Of a stretch of DNA of 16,311 nt, positions 8,249 to 15,518 are shown piece by piece. Within the stretch, counting starts at the first letter, position 1; the number at the start of each line of letters is the position of its first letter. This stretch comes from Bacteroidales bacterium. Its GTDB lineage: Bacteria > Bacteroidota > Bacteroidia > Bacteroidales > P3. A model generated the notes under the pieces. It saw nothing but the letters and a program-made list of their open reading frames with translations, had not been told where the DNA came from and searched no databases. A program made the translations under genes and the position numbers. The stretch is taken from the NCBI GenBank assembly GCA_031286005.1, contig JAITVC010000114.1, positions 1-16,311 on the forward strand, written 5' to 3'.

Positions 8249-8281
8249 GATTAGAGGAAGATTAGAAGATGATTATAGGAT
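8249..8281 (+). repeat. Three tandem imperfect 11-bp units upstream of hppA
   Basis: Units GATTAGAGGAA, GATTAGAAGAT and GATTATAGGAT follow without spacers. The 11-bp period is one DNA turn, so the GATTA cores would face the same side of the helix. Two TAATC (the complement) occur shortly downstream in CTAATCATTAATCAC, so a weak stem could also form. The similarity is imperfect and the sequence is low in complexity. Confidence 0.4.
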
Positions 8282-8353
8282 GAAACATAGCTTTCTACTA
8301 CTAATCATTAATCACTATTAACTAAAATCAACCTCTATTTCATAATTTTTTCG

Positions 8354-8361
8354 TATCTTTG
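8354..8361 (+). promoter_or_regulatory. hppA promoter -7 box
   Basis: TATCTTTG in the context TTTTTTCGTATCTTTG, 21 nt before the hppA ATG. The same 16-base string TTTTTTCGTATCTTTG occurs at the M6 protease promoter (minus strand, ending at 15432). It sets a short 5' leader of roughly 15-18 nt and rules out the upstream TTG at 8359 as a start, because that codon is inside the box. Confidence 0.75.
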
Positions 8362-8382
8362 CCCCAATCAAAAACAAATTTT

Positions 8383-10590
8383 ATGGAACACACATTTTTC
8401 TATCTCATCCCAATTGCAGCGATAACCGCTCTTGGGTTTGCTTACTATTTCTTCAAACGTATGATGCGCGAAAGCGAAGGTACGGATACAATGAAAACCA
8501 TTGCCCAACACGTTCGTGATGGCGCCATGTCGTATCTCAAACAACAATACAAAGTAGTGCTTTGGGTGTTTATAGCGTTGGCGATAATCTTCGCCGTGAT
8601 GGCCTACTTTGGCCTGCAAAACAAATGGGTGCCGTTTGCCTTTCTTACCGGCGGTTTCTTTTCCGGATTGGCAGGCTTCTTTGGTATGAAAACCGCAACC
8701 TACGCTTCGGCTCGAACAGCCAATGCTGCGCAACGTTCGCTTAACAGCGGTTTGCAAGTGGCCTTCCGTTCTGGTGCCGTGATGGGATTAGTCGTAGTAG
8801 GTTTGGCCTTGTTGGACATTTCAGGTTGGTATCTGTTGCTTGATTATTTTGTAGAAAACATTGATCCTGCTCATAAAATGTTAATGATTACAACCACCAT
8901 GCTTACGTTCGGTATGGGTGCTTCCACGCAAGCGTTGTTTGCTCGTGTAGGTGGTGGAATCTATACTAAAGCGGCCGATGTGGGTGCTGATTTGGTGGGC
9001 AAGGTAGAGGCCGGTATTCCGGAAGACGATCCTCGCAATCCGGCAACCATTGCCGATAACGTGGGTGACAATGTGGGCGATGTAGCCGGTATGGGCGCCG
9101 ATTTGTACGAATCGTACTGCGGTTCCATTCTGGCAACGGCAGCACTTGGGGCTTCAGCCTTTATGCTTAATGCCGAATTGCAATTGAAAGCCGTTTTTGC
9201 GCCAATGTTGATTGCTGCGGTGGGCATTTTCTTATCCATCATCGGTATATTCTTGGTGAAAGCCAAAGAAGATTCGTCGATGAAACAATTGATGGCTGCT
9301 TTGAACCGTGGGGTTAATGTGAGTTCGGCGTTGATTGCAATTGCAACGTTTGGCATTATGTATCTCTTGGGTATGGAAAATTGGGTAGGTATTTCGTGTG
9401 CGGTGATTTGTGGCCTCATTGCAGGTATTATCATCGGACAAGGCACGGAATATTACACTTCGCATTCTTACAGACCTACGCAAAAAGTGGCCGAAAGTGC
9501 TCAAACAGGTCCAGCCACAGTAATTATTTCCGGTATGGGATTGGGCATGATTTCAACATTTATTCCGGTTATAACCATTGGTGCAGCCATTATTTTGAGT
9601 TATTTATGCGCCATCGAATTTAGAATGGACAATCTGCTATCGGCAGAGAACCTGAGTTTGGGGCTTTACGGTATTGGTATTGCCGCCGTAGGGATGCTCT
9701 CCACACTGGGTATCACCTTGGCCACAGATGCTTATGGCCCGATTGCCGACAACGCAGGCGGTAATGCCGAAATGAGCGGTTTAGACCCCGAAGTTCGCAA
9801 ACGCACCGATGCCCTTGATGCTCTTGGAAACACAACGGCTGCAACCGGAAAAGGCTTTGCCATCGGCTCGGCTGCGCTAACAGCTTTGGCCTTGTTGGCC
9901 TCGTATGTAGAGGAATTGAAAATCGGATTGGATCGTATCGGTACGGAAATCTTGGAATTTGCGGATGGCACAATAATCGCCACAACCAAAGCAACGTTTA
10001 GCGATTTTATGAATTATTATCAAGTTACCTTGATGAATCCGAAAGTACTGATTGGTATCTTTATCGGCTCGATGATGGCGTTCCTGTTCTGCGGTCTCAC
10101 AATGAATGCTGTTGGTCGTGCTGCACAAAAGATGGTAGAAGAAGTTCGCCGTCAGTTCCGCGAAATAAAAGGTATCTTGGAAGGTAAAGCCACGCCGGAT
10201 TATGCCAAATGTGTAGAAATCTCGACCAAAGGCGCTCAACAAGAGATGTTGTTTCCATCATTATTGGCTATTGCTGCTCCTATTATCACTGGCTTAATCT
10301 TTGGCGTTGCCGGTGTGATGGGACTTTTGGTAGGCGGTTTGGGAGCAGGCTTTGTGTTGGCTGTGTTTATGGCCAATGCCGGTGGTGCTTGGGACAATGC
10401 TAAAAAATACATCGAAGAAGGAAACCTTGGCGGCAAAGGCTGTGATTGCCACAAAGCCACTGTTGTGGGCGATACTGTTGGCGATCCGTTCAAAGACACC
10501 TCAGGCCCATCTCTTAACATCTTGGTTAAATTGATGAGCATGGTGTCTATCGTTATGGCCGGACTTACGGTGACATGGTCGTTGTTCTAA
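8383..10590 (+). CDS. hppA: Membrane-bound K+-dependent pyrophosphatase, probably Na+- or Na+/H+-pumping
   Basis: An integral-membrane enzyme that couples PPi hydrolysis to cation export across the inner membrane. It is 735 residues from the ATG at 8383, with about 16 transmembrane helices expected. The substrate and Mg sites are intact: DVGADLVGKVEAGIPEDDP (199-217), DNVGDNVGDVAGMGADLYES (225-244), DAYGPIADNAGGNAEMSG, DALDALGNTTAATGKG (residues about 478-491) and VVGDTVGDPFKDTSGPS near the C-terminus. Ala486 and Gly489 in GNTTAATGKG are the K+-dependent signature; K+-independent H+ pumps have Lys at the first position. Glu243 in ADLYES sits where Na+-pumping members carry their gating glutamate. 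An unusual feature is the GCDCHKA segment (Cys687 and Cys689), where many relatives have Ser and Ala. It is followed after 82 nt by pyk. Confidence 0.96.
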   Translation: MEHTFFYLIPIAAITALGFAYYFFKRMMRESEGTDTMKTIAQHVRDGAMSYLKQQYKVVLWVFIALAIIFAVMAYFGLQNKWVPFAFLTGGFFSGLAGFFGMKTATYASARTANAAQRSLNSGLQVAFRSGAVMGLVVVGLALLDISGWYLLLDYFVENIDPAHKMLMITTTMLTFGMGASTQALFARVGGGIYTKAADVGADLVGKVEAGIPEDDPRNPATIADNVGDNVGDVAGMGADLYESYCGSILATAALGASAFMLNAELQLKAVFAPMLIAAVGIFLSIIGIFLVKAKEDSSMKQLMAALNRGVNVSSALIAIATFGIMYLLGMENWVGISCAVICGLIAGIIIGQGTEYYTSHSYRPTQKVAESAQTGPATVIISGMGLGMISTFIPVITIGAAIILSYLCAIEFRMDNLLSAENLSLGLYGIGIAAVGMLSTLGITLATDAYGPIADNAGGNAEMSGLDPEVRKRTDALDALGNTTAATGKGFAIGSAALTALALLASYVEELKIGLDRIGTEILEFADGTIIATTKATFSDFMNYYQVTLMNPKVLIGIFIGSMMAFLFCGLTMNAVGRAAQKMVEEVRRQFREIKGILEGKATPDYAKCVEISTKGAQQEMLFPSLLAIAAPIITGLIFGVAGVMGLLVGGLGAGFVLAVFMANAGGAWDNAKKYIEEGNLGGKGCDCHKATVVGDTVGDPFKDTSGPSLNILVKLMSMVSIVMAGLTVTWSLF

Positions 10591-10628
10591 AGAGAGATTG
10601 CGGCACGATAAAATATAAAGACAATCAT

Positions 10629-10650
10629 AGGGGCGAATATATTCGCCCCT
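10629..10650. repeat. Perfect 22-bp palindrome between hppA and pyk
   Basis: AGGGGCGAATA followed immediately by its exact complement TATTCGCCCCT, 38 nt after the hppA stop and 22 nt before pyk. As RNA it would form a stable hairpin, but only a weak T tract follows (TATTTAAAC), so it is at best a partial terminator on either strand. It shares its TAGGGG...CCCCT ends with the elements at 12530-12557 and 15470-15496. It may be a member of a dispersed palindromic repeat family, an mRNA-end hairpin for hppA, or both. Confidence 0.75.
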
Positions 10651-10672
10651 TATTTAAACTAAAACCTCCTAC

Positions 10673-12121
10673 ATGAAAACAGAAATCAAAAAAGAATCAC
10701 AAGCTAAAATCGTTGCTACGATAGGCCCTGCAAGCCGCTCAATAGAAGTACTCACTAAACTTGCAGAAGTGGGCGTGGATGTGTTTCGATTGAACTTGTC
10801 TCACGATACGCACGATACTCATGCCGAAGCCATACGCAATATCAAGACTGTGAGAGAGAAAACCGGTAAGAATATCTCTATTCTCGGCGATTTGCAAGGC
10901 CCTAAACTGCGTGTTGGCGTGATGAAAAACAACGGTGTGATATTGCAAAACGGTCAGGAATTTAACTTGACTACAAATAATTGTGAAGGCGACGAAACTC
11001 GAGCCTATATGAATTATCTCGACCTGCCGAAAAGTGTAAGCGTAGGCGATATGATACTGATTGATGATGGTAAGATTAAGTTGGAAGTGCTGTCGACAAA
11101 CAGTAAGGATAACGTGGTTACCAAAGTCATCAATGGCGGTATTTTGAGTTCTCGGAAAGGCGTGAACTTGCCAAACACTCGTGTTGATTTGCCCTGTTTA
11201 ACCGATAAAGATTTGAAAGATTTAGCCTTTGCCGTAGAGCAAGGCATGGATTGGATTGCGCTCTCTTTTGTTCGCAAAGACAGCGACATTAGAGAACTTT
11301 GCGAACATATCAAGCAACATAATTCGCATCTCAAAATAGTGGCCAAAATCGAAAAGCCGGAGGCCTTGTTGTATTTGGATCAGATTATTCACGCAACCGA
11401 TGCGGTGATGGTGGCCCGTGGCGATTTGGGCGTAGAGATGTCGTTTGAGAAAGTGCCGTTGATACAAAAGGAGATTGTGGCTAAATGCCTCGATGCTGCT
11501 AAACCTGTGATTATTGCCACCCAAATGATGGAAAGCATGATTACGAACTTCTCCCCCACCCGTGCCGAAGCCAACGATGTGGCTAATGCCGTTTTGGAAG
11601 GTGCGGATGCGATGATGTTGAGTGCTGAAACATCGGTTGGACAGTTTCCTGTTGAAGCCGTAGAAGCCATGCAAAAGATTCTGACATGGACAGAATGGAA
11701 AGAACCCTTGCAAATACCAATGCATCCGCCCATTGATAAAGGACGAGGACACGGTTATTTATCGAAATCAGTTTGCTTTAATGCGGCTACCATGGCGCGA
11801 CAAGTGGATGCCAAAGCCATTATTATTTTTGCCAACAGTGATATACCGGTGAGATGGGTATCTTCGTTCAGAGCCAATGCCAAGATAATTGTCTATACGA
11901 CCAAGCCGGAACTGTTGCGCACATTACCATTGGTATGGGGTGTAGATGTATATTTATATCCGCAGTTGAGCAGTGTCTTGGACGCTGTAAATTATGCTAA
12001 ACACCATATTTTAGAAGAGAAACTATTGGACGAAGGCTGCAAGGTGGTGTATGTCGGCAGTATTCCGTTTACCCACAACCGGGCCAACATGGTACGATTG
12101 GGACGTATGGAAATCAATTAA
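10673..12121 (+). CDS. pyk: Pyruvate kinase
   Basis: Transfers phosphate from phosphoenolpyruvate to ADP in the last step of glycolysis, in the cytoplasm. At 482 residues it has normal length. The barrel shows KIVATIGPASRS (12-23), VFRLNLSHDTHDTH (37-50; Arg39), ILGDLQGPKLRVG (70-82), the B domain at about 83-170, WIALSFVRKD (194-203), IVAKIEKPEAL (222-232; Lys225 catalytic, Glu227 metal ligand), VMVARGDLGVE (245-255; Asp251 ligand), ATQMMESM (282-289; Thr283) and the helix to LSAETSVGQFPVEAV. The C-terminal allosteric domain runs from about 350. No TAnnTTTG box is visible in the 82 nt upstream, so it may be transcribed with hppA. Its last 8 bp overlap the converging 3' end of the methyltransferase gene. 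Confidence 0.97.
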   Translation: MKTEIKKESQAKIVATIGPASRSIEVLTKLAEVGVDVFRLNLSHDTHDTHAEAIRNIKTVREKTGKNISILGDLQGPKLRVGVMKNNGVILQNGQEFNLTTNNCEGDETRAYMNYLDLPKSVSVGDMILIDDGKIKLEVLSTNSKDNVVTKVINGGILSSRKGVNLPNTRVDLPCLTDKDLKDLAFAVEQGMDWIALSFVRKDSDIRELCEHIKQHNSHLKIVAKIEKPEALLYLDQIIHATDAVMVARGDLGVEMSFEKVPLIQKEIVAKCLDAAKPVIIATQMMESMITNFSPTRAEANDVANAVLEGADAMMLSAETSVGQFPVEAVEAMQKILTWTEWKEPLQIPMHPPIDKGRGHGYLSKSVCFNAATMARQVDAKAIIIFANSDIPVRWVSSFRANAKIIVYTTKPELLRTLPLVWGVDVYLYPQLSSVLDAVNYAKHHILEEKLLDEGCKVVYVGSIPFTHNRANMVRLGRMEIN

Positions 12122-13322
12122 TCCGCTTGACGGAAAGATATACTTTTTGATTAAATTGATCGGTGGTAAAAAACAAAAAATAATCCCCTCCATCAGCTAT
12201 TTTATACGCTTTGCGAATATCTTCCGGTGTGCGGGGAAAGTGCTTGCAAACGATGTTAGCCTTGCTATTGATGGGCGGTTTGGAAAAAGCCTGCTTATCG
12301 CCAATCGTTAGGATTTCAAAGTGCCGCCCCGGAAAATTAGGAACATAGTTTGGCGAGGTATACAGATGGGCGTGTTGCGACATCTTTTCAACGCCAAATG
12401 CCTTACACAGAATTTTGAAAGCACCGGCTTTGGTCAAACACACAAACGGATCATAAATGTACTTGGGCGGATGCTTTGCAAAGTCAGTGTAAATAGGGAT
12501 TGCTTGGCGTTCATCATCAGGCGAGAATTGTAGGGGTTGAAAATTTTCAACCCCTACGTGATTATCCATATCATTTTTTGTATCCAAATTCACACACGTG
12601 ATGCCTCTAAATTTAGCACCCTTTTTACAATAAAACAAAATCTCCTTGCACTCGTTCTTTACAGAAATAACATGTACTTCTGCGACATCTCGCAATTGCG
12701 CCATCGCCAACGAAATATCCAGCATTGGGGAGGCCTTGATTAGAATCTCTGACGTGTGTTGACTGATTAAATCCCAATGTTGAACTACATCAGGTTCGCA
12801 ATCCGACAACAAAAACTTCTTGCTGTTGTGTGCCCCTCGTCGTGCAGGGTCAATATAAATCAAATCGTAAGGCTCTGTTTGATGTTGCAAAAAATCAATA
12901 CTGTTGGAATTAAAAACAGTTATGTTTTCGGCCTTTAATTCGGCAAAATTGTGTTTTGCCACTTCACAAAGGTCGGCCTGCTGTTCGAGATATGTTACCG
13001 ATTGGGCTTGTTTGGCCAAGTAAAAACTGTCTACACCAAAACCACCTGTAGCATCCAACACTCGCTTGTTTACTGCAAACTGAGATTTATAACCGGCCGT
13101 CAACTCCGACGAACATTGTTCCACCGATAGTTTCTTCGGAAACACGATATTTAAATTTTGAACAAACGTTGGCAGTTTGTGCAAAACCTTTTGTCGGCCC
13201 TCAATTTGTGCAACAGCAAAAGGCCAATCAATCTTAGGAAATCGTGATTTTTGTAAGAGTAGAGCATTTACATCGGAATGTAAATGCTCTACGACAAACT
13301 GTTTTGTAAAAAAATCTGACAT
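12114..13322 (-). CDS. Class I SAM-dependent methyltransferase with C-terminal THUMP-like domain
   Basis: A 402-residue protein of a family widespread in Bacteroidota and usually annotated as a THUMP-like-domain methyltransferase; a role in RNA modification is assumed from the fold, but substrate and site are not known to me. The N-terminus (1-60; EHLHSDVNALLLQ, IDWPFAVAQIEGRQK) is family-typical. The Rossmann core shows the SAM motif VLDATGGFGVDSFYLA (88-103), the acidic YLEQQ (111-115) and the catalytic-loop DPARRG (158-163). The THUMP-like part extends from about 285, with DPFVCLTKAGAFK, HLYTSPNYVPNFPGR and the end KIADGGDYFLFFTT. Two near-perfect palindromes lie inside the coding frame, at residues 11-22 and 256-264. 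The ATG shares its A with the M6 protease stop (TAATG), so translation is probably coupled. The 3' end overlaps pyk by 8 bp, convergent. Confidence 0.87.
   Translation of the reverse strand: MSDFFTKQFVVEHLHSDVNALLLQKSRFPKIDWPFAVAQIEGRQKVLHKLPTFVQNLNIVFPKKLSVEQCSSELTAGYKSQFAVNKRVLDATGGFGVDSFYLAKQAQSVTYLEQQADLCEVAKHNFAELKAENITVFNSNSIDFLQHQTEPYDLIYIDPARRGAHNSKKFLLSDCEPDVVQHWDLISQHTSEILIKASPMLDISLAMAQLRDVAEVHVISVKNECKEILFYCKKGAKFRGITCVNLDTKNDMDNHVGVENFQPLQFSPDDERQAIPIYTDFAKHPPKYIYDPFVCLTKAGAFKILCKAFGVEKMSQHAHLYTSPNYVPNFPGRHFEILTIGDKQAFSKPPINSKANIVCKHFPRTPEDIRKAYKIADGGDYFLFFTTDQFNQKVYLSVKRIN
12530..12557. repeat. Perfect 28-bp palindrome inside the methyltransferase gene
   Basis: GTAGGGGTTGAAAA followed by its exact complement TTTTCAACCCCTAC. 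On the coding (minus) strand it starts at the first base of a codon and supplies residues 256-264, VGVENFQPL, plus the first base of the next codon. It shares TAGGGG...CCCCTA ends with the intergenic palindromes at 10629-10650 and 15470-15496 but has a different core. Confidence 0.85.
13259..13292. repeat. 34-nt inverted repeat near the methyltransferase start
   Basis: Two perfect 15-nt arms (GTAGAGCATTTACAT and its complement) flank the 4-nt loop CGGA. It lies 30 nt into the coding sequence and spans residues 11-22 (VEHLHSDVNAL then the first base of Leu22), again beginning at the first base of a GTA codon. In the mRNA it would fold into a stable hairpin just inside the coding region. No T tract follows, so it does not look like a terminator. 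Confidence 0.85.
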
Positions 13323-15412
13323 TAATGAACGACGATGATTTTCGTAGATTTCAGCAAGGCGCTTTGGTTGGAAACTCGCAAAATATAGGTGCCCGGACGG
13401 CTTAACCCTGCTATTTGAACTTCTGTACCTTGAGCGGCTTCCGAAAGTATCATTTCGCCCAAAAGATTGTAAATTTCAATTCGGATAGTCGAATTATCCG
13501 AATAATCCGGCAATAGTATTGTAAATACTTCGCCTGCCTTCACCGGATTGGGCGTTGTTTTAAGCGTTTCAGCCTCATCTTTCAGAGTTGGAGCGATAGC
13601 CGTAGCAGGAGGAACGACCGTTACGTCCAACAAAATAATACTATCGCAACCGGCCGAATTAACGATGGTATCCAAATAGCCATCTTCCTCTTTAATCCAC
13701 TGGCCGTTGAAGAAAATACTATCGCCCTCAAAAATAGTGGTGTCGATTTGTGCCAAAGTAGATTGACAATCTTTCTTATCAACAGTAAACTGAACTGCGA
13801 CACCCGATTTTGTAATATTTTTGATGGATACGTTGGATGCAATACCGCCCCAAGATTTAGTGTTTGGCGTAGAATTATCGGTAATGGAGTCTTTGCTGCC
13901 CTGCGGGAAAGCATCGCTGCAAAAATCCCAATAAGCCAAACTTTGGTATATATCCGGAATGGTTATACTATTAGCCGAAAGTATTTTAAAGTTCTCATGG
14001 CTTTTATCTATATTAATCTCGTTATCGTTCCACAATGTCATATTGGAACGATCGATATGATACACCATCAAACCGCCTTGAATATCTTTGGGTTCCTCAT
14101 TATAAGTATCGCTTATGCGAATCCCTGCATCCCATTTTCCGCTTGATGTGGCATTTCGGTTCTCTACCAAAAAAAACTCGTTGGTTTTATCGGTTCCGTC
14201 AGCATTCTTGGCATAAAAATAATAGGCAATGCACGAATCCCCCGTTGGAGTCAAAGTAACATTGTTAGACGGCAGCAAATCAAATGTTGTCCAGCCGAGC
14301 AAATATCGTTCGTAGCCTGTGAAATAGGGCGGCTGATGCCCTTCGGCATTCCAATTGCCCTCGCCCATCAAACTCCAAGGACCAAGGCCTTTTGCCGCAT
14401 ATTCAGTATCATATAAATCCATCAAACCTAAAGCATGTCCGAACTCATGACAAATTACCCCAATACTCGTTGGTTGATCAGTTTCACCCGTCAGCTCCGA
14501 CGAGCAAGAGTACACATCAAATGTAACACCGCCGAAATCCATCGAGCCATAACCGTCAACAAGTTCCCATTGATGCGCCCAAATGCAATCCGGGCAATAC
14601 TCACTTTGCTCTTCACCAAAACCGGCATAAATCACATACACACTTTCTACTTCGCCCGAAGCATTGGCATAAGGCGTGAAATCAACCCCGTCTGCTTCCA
14701 ATATTGTTAGCGCATCAATAACCATTTGAGGTGCATTTTCATCTTCTCCCGCACCATAATAGCTTGATGGGCGAGATAATCTGACCGGCCCCATCACCGT
14801 AAAGTCAAGTTTCAGCTTGCCGTTTGAGTTATCTTGATAATATTGCTGTATCGACCCTTTGGCTCCATTCTCAGTATAGTTAGCACCATTCGCCATTTCG
14901 TTAAACAGGGGGACGGTTTTCAAGGCCGTTCCGTCATACGATGAGCGAAACTGCACATCTTCAAACTCAACTAAAATAATCAGCTGTTTCCGAATGCCTG
15001 TAGTCTGTGGGCCTGCTGCTGCCAACTGTTTAGCTCGTTTGGCTCGCCGCATCCGGCTTTGTTCGGTGCGCTTCTTTGCGCTTTGAGATTGTAGAATTGA
15101 TTTGGTCTGTATATGTTGCAAATAGGCTGTTTCGCTTGCCGTGCGTTGGTCGGGATTATGCGCCAACACGTTCGACGAAACCAAATCTTCGGCTGCATTT
15201 AAGCAAGCATACGAAAAATCACCGTTAGCCTCGCGAAATAACGTGTAGCCATCCGCTGTTTCCTGCCAATGCAAATATTCATCGCCTCTAAGCCGCACGG
15301 TTAGCTGCGTGCCGTCCGATTGGGTATGTGTTCTGGGAGTAGGCTTTGCCGGTGCACCAAACAGGGCTAAACAAAGCATTTGAATAAAAAGAGTAAAAAT
15401 AAGTTTTTTCAT
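13322..15412 (-). CDS. Secreted M6-family metalloprotease with T9SS sorting domain
   Basis: A 696-residue zinc endopeptidase of the M6 (immune-inhibitor-A-like) family. Residues 1-20 are a signal peptide (MKKLIFTLFIQMLCLALFGA). A propeptide follows to about 135 (LRGDEYLHWQETADGYTLF, then the basic KKRTEQSRMRRAKRAKQ). The catalytic domain (about 140-420) holds HEFGHALGLMDLYD (322-335; His322, Glu323, His326, Asp332) and a Met-turn WSLMGEGNWN (346-355). A beta-rich region follows, with a module bounded by CQST and GCDS (TTIFEGDSIFFNGQWIKE), a repeat unit common in bacteroidete surface proteins. The last 75 or so residues (TPNPVKAGEVF, IEIYNLLGEMI, GLSRPGTYILRV, KIIVVH) form a type A T9SS sorting domain, which predicts export through the outer membrane and removal of the tail. 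It has its own promoter and shares TAATG with the methyltransferase gene. Confidence 0.94.
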   Translation of the reverse strand: MKKLIFTLFIQMLCLALFGAPAKPTPRTHTQSDGTQLTVRLRGDEYLHWQETADGYTLFREANGDFSYACLNAAEDLVSSNVLAHNPDQRTASETAYLQHIQTKSILQSQSAKKRTEQSRMRRAKRAKQLAAAGPQTTGIRKQLIILVEFEDVQFRSSYDGTALKTVPLFNEMANGANYTENGAKGSIQQYYQDNSNGKLKLDFTVMGPVRLSRPSSYYGAGEDENAPQMVIDALTILEADGVDFTPYANASGEVESVYVIYAGFGEEQSEYCPDCIWAHQWELVDGYGSMDFGGVTFDVYSCSSELTGETDQPTSIGVICHEFGHALGLMDLYDTEYAAKGLGPWSLMGEGNWNAEGHQPPYFTGYERYLLGWTTFDLLPSNNVTLTPTGDSCIAYYFYAKNADGTDKTNEFFLVENRNATSSGKWDAGIRISDTYNEEPKDIQGGLMVYHIDRSNMTLWNDNEINIDKSHENFKILSANSITIPDIYQSLAYWDFCSDAFPQGSKDSITDNSTPNTKSWGGIASNVSIKNITKSGVAVQFTVDKKDCQSTLAQIDTTIFEGDSIFFNGQWIKEEDGYLDTIVNSAGCDSIILLDVTVVPPATAIAPTLKDEAETLKTTPNPVKAGEVFTILLPDYSDNSTIRIEIYNLLGEMILSEAAQGTEVQIAGLSRPGTYILRVSNQSALLKSTKIIVVH

Positions 15413-15431
15413 AAATGGAAATAATAGTATA

Positions 15432-15439
15432 CAAAGATA
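15432..15439 (-). promoter_or_regulatory. Promoter -7 box of the M6 protease
   Basis: The minus strand reads TTTTTTCGTATCTTTG, then 19 nt to the ATG. The box matches TAnnTTTG and its 16-nt context repeats that of hppA exactly. A -33 TTG is not evident; the expected position falls just downstream of the gdhA terminator T tract. Confidence 0.72.
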
Positions 15440-15461
15440 CGAAAAAAATGAGACTTTTCAT

Positions 15462-15496
15462 AAAAAACATAGGGGCAAGTATAAAACCTGCCCCTA
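15462..15496 (-). terminator. Hairpin terminator after gdhA
   Basis: The minus strand has arms TAGGGGCA and TGCCCCTA (15496-15470) around an 11-nt middle that can extend the stem by a few imperfect pairs, then TG and six T. It lies 22 nt past the gdhA stop, in the right orientation, and just upstream of the M6 protease promoter. The TAGGGG...CCCCTA ends are shared with two other palindromes in the window, so it may be a repeat-family member acting as a terminator. Confidence 0.65.
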
Positions 15497-15518
15497 CATT
15501 CTCATCAAAAAATTAAAT

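Larger units (their letters stand above)
8038..8382. other. Divergent intergenic region between rmuC and hppA
   Basis: This 345-nt stretch is the only gene-free region over 300 nt. Moving rightwards it holds the rmuC 5' leader (to about 8130), the rmuC promoter (8133-8161), a 12-bp perfect palindrome TTCGTATACGAA (8221-8232), three imperfect 11-bp units beginning GATTA (8249-8281), an A+T-rich tract with two TAATC copies and the hppA -7 box (8354-8361). I see no tRNA, riboswitch fold or credible small protein; a 10-codon open frame in the rmuC leader has no support. Confidence 0.8.

Noticed and set aside
8359..8382. TTG start for hppA, giving eight extra residues
   Set aside because: The codon overlaps the -7 box TATCTTTG, so it would not be transcribed; the ATG at 8383 opens directly into the first membrane helix region.
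8961..9446. A 161-codon open frame on the minus strand opposite hppA
   Set aside because: It is antisense to a well-conserved part of hppA with no start signals and an Ala/Pro-rich shadow composition.
14079..14086. TATCTTTG on the plus strand inside the M6 protease gene
   Set aside because: It matches the -7 box, but no plus-strand gene follows; an 8-mer of this degeneracy is expected by chance.
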